From assembly GCA_026982565.1 (NCBI GenBank), contig JALSGV010000004.1, positions 1-35,087 of the forward strand: 35,087 nucleotides of DNA, written 5' to 3'. This document shows, piece by piece, positions 16,850 to 25,161 of the stretch; positions within the stretch are counted from its first letter, which is position 1, and every line of letters starts with the position of its first letter. The notes beneath the pieces were generated by a model. That model made no database searches. It had not been told where the DNA came from and saw only the letters and a list, made by a program, of their open reading frames with translations. Source of the DNA: Gammaproteobacteria bacterium (GTDB lineage: Bacteria > Pseudomonadota > Gammaproteobacteria > SZUA-140). A program made the translations under genes and the position numbers.

Positions 16850-16879
16850 CAAAAAGAATCAAGGGGTCGGACACTTGAT
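16850..16879 (-). terminator. Weak intercistronic terminator or REP-like hairpin
   Basis: On the reverse strand, just after the LamG-protein stop, ATCAAG and CTTGAT form a 6-bp stem around a 10-base loop (TGTCCGACCC) and are followed by TTCTTTTT. The arrangement could act as a partial terminator that lowers expression of the downstream DUF1501-like gene. The motif also resembles a dispersed REP-like sequence. The stem is short, so strong termination is unlikely. Confidence 0.35.
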
Positions 16880-16880
16880 C

Positions 16881-19436
16881 CTACTGCAACAACATTGCCG
16901 CACTGCCCAATACCGCGGCGCAGGCCGCCTTGACCACCGTATTCGCATGGCCCGCAGGGCAAGCGCCGCCGCACTTGGCGATACCATCGGGAATCCCGTC
17001 CGGTGCGCCGATGGGCTTGTTGTCGGCCGGATTGGTGATCAACAGATTGATCTCAGCCGTGACAGCGGCCGAGTCCGGCTGGTTGGCCACGTTGACGCCC
17101 ATCATTTTTTCCAGCAGGGGGGTGATGATCAGATTGTCCCAGTCGGCTGAACTCACGCTGTTGGCATCGGCATTGAAATTGAACCCGGGGAAATAGGCGT
17201 CACGCAAAGCCGTATCGTTCACCAGCGCATTGCAGTACTCGATGGCGAGCTGGGCCACCGCCATCTGGTTGGCGGAAACGAATCCCTCGATATTCTCCAC
17301 CGGCGGCAACTGCTGGGCGATGGTGTCATAGACGGTCTTGACGCTGTTCTGAGTGGGGCTGACTCCGGTGACCGCCGCCATGGTGGCATTGATCTCCGCA
17401 AAGGTGCGCACGCCGATGTCGGAGACGGGATCGGCATCTGGCGGCGGCGGGGGCGCGAGGGGCGCCGGCTCGGTGACCACATTGGTATTGTTACCCAGGA
17501 CCTCGAAGGTGAGAAAGAACTCGTCGGCGTCGACGCCCTTCTCCAGGGCAATGACGGTTCCCAGCGTGGACAGCACCTGGCCGGAACCACTGTACGATGC
17601 GCTGGTGATGGTGGTATCCAGATTACGGTAGGCCTGGCCGACGACGGCCTCCTTGCCGTTGATGCCGATGCGCATGCCCTTGACGGGAATACCGTCGGGC
17701 CGGGCGCCGGCGTCCAGGCTGATGAAGACGGGCGCATTGAACAGATAGCTGTAGTTGTCGAACTGGCTGACCTCGAACATGATATAGCTTTGGGGCACAT
17801 CGACCAGGTCGGTGACGTTGAAGAGCAGGAAAAATTTCTCCCCCACGCCCACCTCGAAGTTCTGCTGTATCTGCTCGGGCGTGAGGGCGCGGTTGTGGAT
17901 GGCCACCAGGCGCAGCTTGCCCTGCCACTGACGGTCTCCCGATACCTCGTTGCCGAGCACGAAGGCGTAGCTGTCGTCCCAGTCCACCAGGGTGCCGCCG
18001 GGCACGGAATCCACATCGCCGGTAAACACGCCGTTGACATAGATGCGCCGCCCGTTGACGGGATCGAAAGTGACCACCACGTGCTGCTGGGTCGCCTGCA
18101 GATCCTCGTCGGCGTCAGCGGTGGACAGGGCCGCCTCGCCATTGGCGTCGGTGGTGCTGCTGCGGTGCAGAAAGTCATAATTATATTGTGTCTGCCCCAG
18201 GGTGAAATTACGCGCCTGGGTACCGGCGGAATAACTGACGATGCGCGCAGGTCCTTCCTGAGTCACGTTGGCGGGCACCACCCAGGCCTCGATGGAATAC
18301 TCACCGGTAGCCTTGATCAAGTCGCTGAGCTTCTTGCTGGCGGTGGTTGAGCCCTGCGCCTTGCCGTCCAGGAACTCGACGCCCCAGCCGCCAACCCAAC
18401 TCACATTGCCGCTCAGGGTGAGATGCAGGTCTGGTGACACGCCGCTGGTATCATAGGCGACGCTGCCCTGCCCGGTCTTGAACTCATAAAGGGCAATGAT
18501 ATCCTTCTCCACGCGGCTGCCCCCGCTGGCGATGATGCCATCGGTCAATTTCAACGCCTTGCTGACCACCAGCTGGGGATCGATTTGAGTGAGGGCGATA
18601 GGGTCGGAGAAGGCCGTGACGGCGGCCTCCATGGTATCGGCGTCATTCTGGCAATCGGCGCTCCAGCAATTGTGGAACTCGCCGCGCAGCCGTACCACCA
18701 GGCGAGAATTGGCCGGATTGTCCAGGTCAATCTTGGCCTTGGCGGCCTCGTAGGCCGCATCCACATCGGCGGCGGCGAAAAAGGGCGCCTGGGGCGTCTG
18801 CGAGGCATCGTCGTGACAGCCGGCGCAATGGGCGGTCAGCAAGGGATAGACCGTGGCGCCGAACTGGGTGGAGTCGGACGGAAAGTTTTTACTGGCACCC
18901 GGGTCCTTGTCCACGGGCGCGACGAGCTGGATCTGCCGCCCACCCCCGGCCACGGCGCCATTGGCCCAGGCCTCTATATAGGCGGTGATCACCGCGCCGC
19001 AAGCGCTGTCGGAGGCCAGCCAGCAATTGTGCCCGCCCGCCACTTTGGTCACCAGACGCGAGTCCGCCGGTGAAGCGAGATCCACCAGGGGATTGGCCAA
19101 CCCGTAGGCCAGATTGACATCATCTTCACGCACAAACGCCGGTGAAGCCGGGCCGCCCGCGCCATGACAGGCGCCACAGCGGTTTCCGGCGCTCAGATTG
19201 TCCCATACATTGAGCTTGAACAACTGCACATCGGCAGTGGATGGCGCCGGACCCGTGTAAGTAACGGCCTGGGCGCCACCCGTATTGGGAAGCGCTTCGG
19301 TAGGGGCACCGCCGCCGCAACCAGTCAGAATAATGGCCATAAGGCCCAGCAGAACGGAGGCCAAGCCCCTGCGCCATTGCAGCGGGGCGAACCGGCCGGG
19401 GCATACGAGAAACGTGGTTCTGACCGTATTCTTCAT
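16881..19436 (-). CDS. Lipoprotein with two c-type heme modules and a LamG domain
   Basis: From the ATG at 19436 (GGGAG seven bases upstream) the protein has 851 residues. The signal peptide ends in lipobox LTGC (Cys40). Two related modules follow. Module one has CGACH (Cys87, Cys90, His91), AYGLANPLVDL, HNCW (136-139) and a further Cys146. Module two has CAGCH (Cys204, Cys207, His208), AYEAAKAKIDL, HNCW (255-258) and Cys262. Each should bind one covalent heme c. Residues about 315-530 form a concanavalin-like LamG domain (SIEAWVVPANVTQEGPARIV; HVVVTFDPVNGRRIYVNGVF), usually carbohydrate- or ligand-binding. A proline-rich linker (APPPPPDAD) precedes a C-terminal domain I do not recognise. Probably a surface or periplasmic electron-transfer lipoprotein. 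It lies two bases after the DUF1588-like gene. Confidence 0.85.
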   Translation of the reverse strand: MKNTVRTTFLVCPGRFAPLQWRRGLASVLLGLMAIILTGCGGGAPTEALPNTGGAQAVTYTGPAPSTADVQLFKLNVWDNLSAGNRCGACHGAGGPASPAFVREDDVNLAYGLANPLVDLASPADSRLVTKVAGGHNCWLASDSACGAVITAYIEAWANGAVAGGGRQIQLVAPVDKDPGASKNFPSDSTQFGATVYPLLTAHCAGCHDDASQTPQAPFFAAADVDAAYEAAKAKIDLDNPANSRLVVRLRGEFHNCWSADCQNDADTMEAAVTAFSDPIALTQIDPQLVVSKALKLTDGIIASGGSRVEKDIIALYEFKTGQGSVAYDTSGVSPDLHLTLSGNVSWVGGWGVEFLDGKAQGSTTASKKLSDLIKATGEYSIEAWVVPANVTQEGPARIVSYSAGTQARNFTLGQTQYNYDFLHRSSTTDANGEAALSTADADEDLQATQQHVVVTFDPVNGRRIYVNGVFTGDVDSVPGGTLVDWDDSYAFVLGNEVSGDRQWQGKLRLVAIHNRALTPEQIQQNFEVGVGEKFFLLFNVTDLVDVPQSYIMFEVSQFDNYSYLFNAPVFISLDAGARPDGIPVKGMRIGINGKEAVVGQAYRNLDTTITSASYSGSGQVLSTLGTVIALEKGVDADEFFLTFEVLGNNTNVVTEPAPLAPPPPPDADPVSDIGVRTFAEINATMAAVTGVSPTQNSVKTVYDTIAQQLPPVENIEGFVSANQMAVAQLAIEYCNALVNDTALRDAYFPGFNFNADANSVSSADWDNLIITPLLEKMMGVNVANQPDSAAVTAEINLLITNPADNKPIGAPDGIPDGIAKCGGACPAGHANTVVKAACAAVLGSAAMLLQ

Positions 19437-19438
19437 GA

Positions 19439-20620
19439 TCAATCTCCCATGCAATAGACGGCTGATGCAGCGAACACCTGTTTCAGATTGTAATTGCCGC
19501 CTTTGAAAGCGGCCAGCATGGTATCCACCTGGGCGCGGTCAGTGCTGTTTCCGGGCGCCCGGAAGCACATGGCCTTGAAAACCTTTTCCACCTGGCAGCG
19601 GGCAAAGGCCTCACTGTTCTCCAGCTCCTGCCCCATGGATTTGGGTCCGGCGCCAGACGCGGGACGTGAGGTATCCCACCCCAGCAGGGCATTGGGCCCA
19701 TTGCGCCAGTAGTTGTCCCAACGGTCATCGGTCGTGACAAAACCATATTTGAAGTTATCGGCATTGATGAGATATTTCGGCTGCACCACACCCGGCGTAT
19801 ACACCAATCTGCCGGCGGTGAGGTCATAGTCGAAATAGGCATAGGCCTGCGTCAACGGGTCCATGCCGCTGTGGCAGCCGACACAGGCATTCATGAAAAT
19901 GCGGCTGTCACCGCCCGGGCTGCGTGAAACATCCTGACGGACGCGATCCGAAGGGCGGCTGTTGTCCTTGATCTGTTCCAGGTCGGTGCACATGTGATTG
20001 AGGAGAGTGAAGCGGAACATGGCGCGGTTGGTGCCGGCGCTGAAAAAGGCCTTGGCCGCCGCCCGTGTTGTGACGATGCCCGCCGTCGCGGAAGCGGGCA
20101 GATCGGTCACTGCCGATTGTTGCACGGGTATCAGGCTGGTTTTGAGATCGACGCCCTGATTCTCCATGGCCTCGTAGTGATCATTGTTGCTCATGGAATA
20201 AGGCGGCAGGCCGAGGCTGGAATCACCGATGTAGACCAGATCCGCAGACAACAGAGTATTGAAGGGCACATCATCGCGGACCATGCCGATCACCGTGGCG
20301 GTGTAGTCGTTGAGGGGAGCATAGACCGTCTGCTCCTCATTGGTCCACGGGGTGACAAAATTCTTCAGGGTCACATTGTAGAAGGCGCTGTTCTCCATGG
20401 CCTTCACCGCCGCATCCTCGGGGCGGCCAGCCTGAATATCGGCCTCCATGCCGGCCAGCACGGCCTCGCTCGGAGGGACGCCCGCCAGGCGGTCATGAAG
20501 GCGCCTGGCCTGCTCCCGTGGCCCGGCCAAAGCGGTTGCCGCCAACACGGCGGAGAGTAACAACACTAGGACGCCTGCCGGGAGCCTGAGTTTTCGACAT
20601 TGTAGATTGGGCTGCTTCAT
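19439..20620 (-). CDS. Exported DUF1588-like c-type heme protein
   Basis: Taken from the ATG at 20620 (MKQPNLQCRK), the protein has 393 residues and a Sec signal peptide (VLVLLLSAVLAATALAGP). A single heme-c motif CVGCH (Cys246, Cys249, His250) is embedded in NACVGCHSGMDPLTQAYAYF, which closely resembles the CxxCHxxMDPLxxxLExFD core of planctomycete DUF1588 domains. The surrounding sequence (MFRFTLLNHMCTDLEQIKD before, ALLGWDTSRPASG after) is less familiar. The longer reading from 20665 adds residues before the signal peptide and is not favoured. It is the first gene of the minus-strand redox set and is divergent from the HZS-alpha-like gene, 290 bases apart. Probably periplasmic, transferring electrons with the downstream LamG lipoprotein. 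Confidence 0.78.
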   Translation of the reverse strand: MKQPNLQCRKLRLPAGVLVLLLSAVLAATALAGPREQARRLHDRLAGVPPSEAVLAGMEADIQAGRPEDAAVKAMENSAFYNVTLKNFVTPWTNEEQTVYAPLNDYTATVIGMVRDDVPFNTLLSADLVYIGDSSLGLPPYSMSNNDHYEAMENQGVDLKTSLIPVQQSAVTDLPASATAGIVTTRAAAKAFFSAGTNRAMFRFTLLNHMCTDLEQIKDNSRPSDRVRQDVSRSPGGDSRIFMNACVGCHSGMDPLTQAYAYFDYDLTAGRLVYTPGVVQPKYLINADNFKYGFVTTDDRWDNYWRNGPNALLGWDTSRPASGAGPKSMGQELENSEAFARCQVEKVFKAMCFRAPGNSTDRAQVDTMLAAFKGGNYNLKQVFAASAVYCMGD

Positions 20621-20769
20621 ATTGGGAATTTTCCTATACTCTCGGAACAAATCGCCGTCCAGCAACGTTCAATAGCGGCATCCTGGGGAACGACTGCACA
20701 GCTGTCTGCGTTTAACGTGTTATGAATTATGCAGGTTTTGGAAGAGGGTTTTGTGATTCGAACCTCAGT

Positions 20770-20797
20770 TTGATCATAATGCCCTGACCGATAATAA
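20770..20797 (+). promoter_or_regulatory. Candidate promoter in the divergent region before the HZS-alpha-like gene
   Basis: TTGATC (20770-20775), 16 bases, then TAATAA (20792-20797) precede the TTG start of the plus-strand gene by about 115 bases. The 290-base divergent region (20621-20910) should also contain the promoter of the minus-strand set, which I could not pinpoint. No operator palindrome stood out. Confidence 0.3.
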
Positions 20798-20910
20798 ACA
20801 CCGCACTTCAGATAGCTAACACGACAGCCGCTGTTAGAAGGTTGCAACGGGGGTGAAACCCTGCTGTCCCGCCTGCGACAAACGGCACAACATGACTAAA
20901 GAGATTCACA

Positions 20911-23559
20911 TTGCGAAGCCAAGCACATTCACGATCTCACTCCACCCTGGCAGGAGGATTCCGCCTGCCGGCCCTGTTGATCCTGGCCACGCTGCTCCTC
21001 AATGGCTGTGGCGGTGGTGAAGGCGTCGACCCCGTCGTCGAGGCCTTTGGCATCGCATATGTCAAGCGCCCCCTGCCTGCGGACCCCCAAGCCCGGACGG
21101 ATCTGCGTGACGCCACGGAATTCAATGCCGGTGGCGACCTGTTCTACCGCAGCCTGGCCGCTGCCAGCGCCAAGGAAAAAAACATCACTTTCCGGGAAAC
21201 CGGTGGACTGGGCGATGTGAAGGACGTGGAAAGTTCCTATGACGGCAGCAAACTGCTGTTCGCCATGCGTGCGCCCGAGATCGAGGACGCTGACCCCGAG
21301 GATCAGCCTACCTGGAATATCTGGGAATACGATATCCAGTCCGACCAGTTACGGCGCATCATCACCTCCGATATCACTGCCGAGGACGGGCAGGATGTGG
21401 CGCCCCATTACCTGCCCGACGGGCGCATCGTCTTTTCCTCCACGCGCCAGCGCCAGTCCAGGGCCACCCTGCTCGATGAAGGTAAACCCCAGTTTGCGGC
21501 CCTGGACGAGGACCGCGACAATCCCGCCCTGGTGCTTCACGTCATGAATGAGGATGGCAGTGAGATCAAACAGATCTCCTTCAACCAAAGTCATGACCTG
21601 GATCCTGCGGTGCTGGAAAGCGGCGAGATCCTGTTCAGCCGTTGGGACAACATGGGATCACGCAACCAGGTCAGCCTCTACACGGTACGGCCCGATGGTA
21701 CCGAACTGCGCATCCGCTATGGGGCCCACAGCCATGCCACGGGCACAAACGGCTCCCAGATACAGTTCGTCCAGGCCCGCGAGCAAGAGGACGGCCGGGT
21801 CATGGCCATCATCAAACCCTTCTCCGGTATCGATCCGGGGGGTAACGCCATTCTCATCAATACGGCGGACTATATCGACAACGAACAACCCACTTGGCAA
21901 AACCAGGGTATTCTCAGCGGTCCGGCACAGACTCCCGCCACCATCAATAATGTCGATACGGACCCCACCGCACCCTCTCCTGGAGGGCGCTTCATGTCGG
22001 CCTACCCCCTCTGGGATGGCAGCAACCGCGCCCTCGTCAGCTGGAGCCCATGCCGGGTGGTGGAGAACAATGCCATCGCTCCTTGCACCGATGACCGCCT
22101 TGCCGACCCCAATGTGGAAATGGCGCCGCCGCTCTACGGCGTCTATATGTACGACATGGGTAAAGACACCCAGATACCCGTCTTTGCCCCCCAGGAAGGC
22201 ATCATGATCACCGAGGTGATCGCCGCCCAGTCACGCACGCGCCCGGAGATTCTCGCCGACAAGCTCAGCGGCGTGGAACTGGACCCTGACCTCGCCGAGG
22301 AAGGCGCGGGCATTCTGCATATTCGCAGCGTCTATGACTTCGATGGCAGCTTCAATGACATGGGTTCGGGTGCGAGTGATATCGCCACTCTGGCGGACCC
22401 GGCGCAGTTCACGGCGGAGCAGCGTCCCGCCCGTTTTCTGCGCGTGGTCAAGGCTGTCTCCATGCCCGACCGCGATCTCGTCGACCTGCGCGGCACGGCA
22501 TTCGGGCGCAGCAGTCAGCAGCTCATGCGGGAGATCATAGCCTATGCGCCCATCGAGCCCGATGGCTCCGTACGCATCAAGGTTCCGGCCAACGTTCCCC
22601 TGGCCGTGAGCGTACTGGACTTGAACGGACGCCGCATAGGCGCCCGCCATCAGAACTGGATCCAGGTCCGTCCCGGAGAAGAAGTAACCTGCAATGGTTG
22701 CCACGACCACAACAGTGGCCTGCCCCACGGCCACGACGAGGGGCCTCCACCTGTCAATGCGGGCTCGCAGGCCACCGGCCTGCCCTTTCCCAATACCGTC
22801 AGCAGCCTTTTCTCCGACTTTGGAGAAACCATGGCGCAGACCCGCACCCGCATCGATGCCAACGCCCTCACACCCAGCGTCGATATCGTCTATGACGACA
22901 TATGGACCGACGAGGTCGCTGCAGGCAGGGCCAGGGACGCATCCTTCAGCTATTCCTATAGCGATACGGACTTCACCACCCTGCCCCCCACCTCCACCCC
23001 ATGTCTGAGCGCCTGGGATATCGGTTGCCGCATCGTCATCAACTACGAAGAACACATCCACCCGCTATGGGGCAAGGACAGGGGCGCCGATACCTGCACC
23101 GCCTGTCATAGCCCTGTGGATGCCATGGACAACCCCCAGGTACCGGCCGCCCAACTGGACCTGAGTGATGGCGCCTCCAGCGACCAGCCCGCCCACTTCA
23201 CTTCTTACCGGGAACTGTTATTCAACGACAACGAACAGGAAATCAACATGGGCGCCCTGCAGGACCGCCTGATTCAGGCCACCGATGGGAATGGCAACCC
23301 GCTGTTCGAGGTGGATGCCAACGGCGATCCCATCCTCGACGCCCTGGGCAACCCCATCCCCATTATGATAACCGTGGGCGTTTCCCCTGCCCTGTCCACC
23401 GCCGGGGCCCAGGCCAGCGAAGGGCGCTTTTTCAGCCTGTTCGATGCAGGCGGCACCCATGCCGGCAGACTGACGCCGGCGGAACTCAAACTGGTTGCCG
23501 AGTGGCTGGATATCGGCGCGCAATACTATAACAACCCCTTCGACGTGCCACCGCCATGA
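20911..23559 (+). CDS. Diheme lipoprotein resembling hydrazine synthase alpha subunit
   Basis: This 882-residue lipoprotein has lipobox LLNGC. Residues about 95-270 contain repeating beta-propeller blades (YDGSKLLFAMRAPE; YLPDGRIVFSSTRQRQS; LESGEILFSRWDNMGSRNQV; SLYTVRPDGTELRIRYGAHS), as in the middle domain of HZS-alpha and PD40/TolB-like proteins. Two heme-c sites lie in the last third: CNGCH (Cys594, Cys597, His598) and CTACH (Cys729, Cys732, His733), the latter preceded by EEHIHPLWG. Propeller followed by two C-terminal hemes is the HZS-alpha plan, but no HZS beta or gamma homologue is present, so hydrazine synthesis is not implied. The start is TTG with AAAGAGA about seven bases upstream; the frame closes at 20893, so no in-frame ATG precedes it. 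An out-of-frame ATG at 20892 reaches a stop within 30 codons. Confidence 0.82.
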   Translation: MRSQAHSRSHSTLAGGFRLPALLILATLLLNGCGGGEGVDPVVEAFGIAYVKRPLPADPQARTDLRDATEFNAGGDLFYRSLAAASAKEKNITFRETGGLGDVKDVESSYDGSKLLFAMRAPEIEDADPEDQPTWNIWEYDIQSDQLRRIITSDITAEDGQDVAPHYLPDGRIVFSSTRQRQSRATLLDEGKPQFAALDEDRDNPALVLHVMNEDGSEIKQISFNQSHDLDPAVLESGEILFSRWDNMGSRNQVSLYTVRPDGTELRIRYGAHSHATGTNGSQIQFVQAREQEDGRVMAIIKPFSGIDPGGNAILINTADYIDNEQPTWQNQGILSGPAQTPATINNVDTDPTAPSPGGRFMSAYPLWDGSNRALVSWSPCRVVENNAIAPCTDDRLADPNVEMAPPLYGVYMYDMGKDTQIPVFAPQEGIMITEVIAAQSRTRPEILADKLSGVELDPDLAEEGAGILHIRSVYDFDGSFNDMGSGASDIATLADPAQFTAEQRPARFLRVVKAVSMPDRDLVDLRGTAFGRSSQQLMREIIAYAPIEPDGSVRIKVPANVPLAVSVLDLNGRRIGARHQNWIQVRPGEEVTCNGCHDHNSGLPHGHDEGPPPVNAGSQATGLPFPNTVSSLFSDFGETMAQTRTRIDANALTPSVDIVYDDIWTDEVAAGRARDASFSYSYSDTDFTTLPPTSTPCLSAWDIGCRIVINYEEHIHPLWGKDRGADTCTACHSPVDAMDNPQVPAAQLDLSDGASSDQPAHFTSYRELLFNDNEQEINMGALQDRLIQATDGNGNPLFEVDANGDPILDALGNPIPIMITVGVSPALSTAGAQASEGRFFSLFDAGGTHAGRLTPAELKLVAEWLDIGAQYYNNPFDVPPP

Positions 23560-23608
23560 TGTTCAAGGCACATACCCCTCGCTTGGCCTTAATCCCAAAG
23601 GAGTTCGT

Positions 23609-23687
23609 CGCAAAAGCCCCTCTCCCTCCGGGGGGGAAGGGACAAAACCTTTTTACAGCACACTACGGAGGAAGAGGGGCTTTTGCG
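23609..23687. repeat. Long imperfect inverted repeat between the HZS-alpha-like gene and the SH3/barrel operon
   Basis: Arms 23609-23630 and 23666-23687 are complementary over 22 bases with one mismatch; the outer 15 bases (CGCAAAAGCCCCTCT / AGAGGGGCTTTTGCG) are perfect. The loop is 35 bases (23631-23665). It starts about 50 bases after the stop and could act as a transcription terminator or mRNA-stabilising hairpin, or be a dispersed CCCCTCTCCCTCCGGG-type repeat. There is no U-tract directly after the right arm. Confidence 0.7.
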
Positions 23688-23760
23688 GATTCCGCATTGA
23701 AGACTTTAAAGTAATGGCCGATTCTGCCGCCAAGGCTTGAAACCGCTCAACGACATTTGC

Positions 23761-24501
23761 ATGCAAACCTACGCGCTATTATTCATTCTTCTCCAGTGCC
23801 TGCTGATGAATGCCGCGCTGGGGGCGCAGCAGGGTCCTCGGGTCCAGGTTGCCGATCCGTTTCTCGAACTGCGTACCGGCCCGGGACGCAGCTACCCTGT
23901 ATTCCATGTGGTGGAGCGCGGCCAGTGGATAGTGATTCTCAAGCGGCGCACGGACTGGTTCAAGGTACGCGGCGCCAGTGGCAAGGAAGGCTGGGTGAAG
24001 CGACAGGAAATGGAGTTGACCCTGACTGATGAAGGCGAACGGACAGACTTCAATGAAGCCGCAATCAGCGACTTCACCCGGCGGCGCTGGGAAATGGGCA
24101 TCATGGGCGGGGATTTTTCAGGTTCGGATGTCATCTCCCTGTATGGAGCCTATGCATTCAACGCCAACCTGTCGGGTGAGCTGTCGGTAACACAATTGTT
24201 CGGTGATTTTTCCAACAGCATCATGGGCAATATCGATCTCTTGGCCCAGCCCTTCCCCATGTGGCGCATTTCACCGTTTTTTTCCCTGGGGACGGGTATC
24301 ATCGATACAAACACGCGCAAGACGCTGGTGAAGTCACAGGACAGCACGGACCAACTCAGCCACGCGGGCGTGGGCGTACGCGCCTATCTGACGCGCAGGT
24401 TTATTCTGCGCGCTGAATACAGAAATTATGTGATATTCACCAGCAAGAACGACAACAAGGAAATCAACGAATGGAAAGCCGGCTTCGCATTCTTTTTCTG
24501 A
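23761..24501 (+). CDS. Exported SH3-domain and outer-membrane beta-barrel protein
   Basis: From the ATG at 23761 this is 246 residues. The signal peptide (MQTYALLFILLQCLLMNAALGAQ) is followed by a bacterial SH3 domain at about residues 22-85 (FLELRTGPGRSYPVFHVVER; WFKVRGASGKEGWVKRQEM). The C-terminal 140 residues look like an eight-stranded barrel with alternating aromatic residues (ISLYGAYAFNANLSGELSVT; YLTRRFILRAEYRNYVIF) and end in GFAFFF, the terminal Phe typical of barrels recognised by BAM. A TTG at 23737 is an alternative start but adds eight residues without a better ribosome site. The combination suggests an outer-membrane protein with a periplasmic peptidoglycan- or ligand-binding head. 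It overlaps the next gene by 31 bases, so the two are probably co-translated. Confidence 0.8.
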   Translation: MQTYALLFILLQCLLMNAALGAQQGPRVQVADPFLELRTGPGRSYPVFHVVERGQWIVILKRRTDWFKVRGASGKEGWVKRQEMELTLTDEGERTDFNEAAISDFTRRRWEMGIMGGDFSGSDVISLYGAYAFNANLSGELSVTQLFGDFSNSIMGNIDLLAQPFPMWRISPFFSLGTGIIDTNTRKTLVKSQDSTDQLSHAGVGVRAYLTRRFILRAEYRNYVIFTSKNDNKEINEWKAGFAFFF

Positions 24502-25118
24502 TGGCAGCGCTCCCGCTCCTCGCATACCCGCCCCTCGCCGCGGCGTCCGCGGGCGCGGATCAGGAACCCGTCATAAAGCCTGAAATCGATCGCAAGGAGA
24601 TCAAGGTGGCCAAGATCGATACCGAGGACTTCGAGATCGGCGCCTATGCCGGCATCATGAGCGTGGAGGATTTCGGCGCCAACCTGGTCTATGGCTTACG
24701 CGCCGCCTATCACGTCACCGAGGACCTGTTCCTGGAGGCCGCCTATGGGCGCACCGATACAGACAAGACCAGCTACGAACGCCTGAGCGGCGGCGCGGAA
24801 CTGCTCACCGACGAGGAGAGAAAACTTTCCTATTACAACTTGTCCGTGGGTTATAACCTGCTGCCGGGGGAGACCTTCATCGGCTCCAGGCGCGCCTTCA
24901 ACTCCTCACTGTATGTCATCGGCGGCATCGGCAGCACGGATTTTGCCGGCGATGCGCGCTTTACGCTCAATTTCGGCGCCGGCTACCGCCTGCTGCTGAC
25001 GGACTGGCTGGCCCTGCACATGGACGTACGCGATCATATTTTCGATATCGATGTCACGGGCGAGGACAAGACCACCCACAATATCGAGATCGATGGCGGC
25101 TTGACTGTTTTTTTCTGA
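24471..25118 (+). CDS. Outer-membrane beta-barrel domain protein
   Basis: This 215-residue protein has a signal peptide (MESRLRILFLMAALPLLAYPPLAAA), a charged linker, then strands typical of a small barrel (FEIGAYAGIMSVEDFGANLVYG; LFLEAAYGRTDTDKTSY; LSYYNLSVGYNLLPG; FTLNFGAGYRLLLTDWLALHMD). The C-terminus GGLTVFF ends in Phe, as for BAM substrates. It starts within the end of the SH3/barrel gene (31-base overlap) and is related to it in architecture, so the pair may be an ancient duplication that differs in the SH3 head. It belongs to the generic OmpA/OMP_b-brl group and no transport specificity can be inferred. The TlpA-like gene follows 43 bases later. Confidence 0.8.
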   Translation: MESRLRILFLMAALPLLAYPPLAAASAGADQEPVIKPEIDRKEIKVAKIDTEDFEIGAYAGIMSVEDFGANLVYGLRAAYHVTEDLFLEAAYGRTDTDKTSYERLSGGAELLTDEERKLSYYNLSVGYNLLPGETFIGSRRAFNSSLYVIGGIGSTDFAGDARFTLNFGAGYRLLLTDWLALHMDVRDHIFDIDVTGEDKTTHNIEIDGGLTVFF

Positions 25119-25161
25119 CCTGAACCCGTGGATTCAGGCCTAATTCAAGAGGCGACATGTC

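Noticed and set aside
20911..23559. Interpretation as true hydrazine synthase and anammox
   Set aside because: No HZS beta/gamma genes, no hydrazine dehydrogenase and a lipoprotein signal; similarity is to the architecture only.
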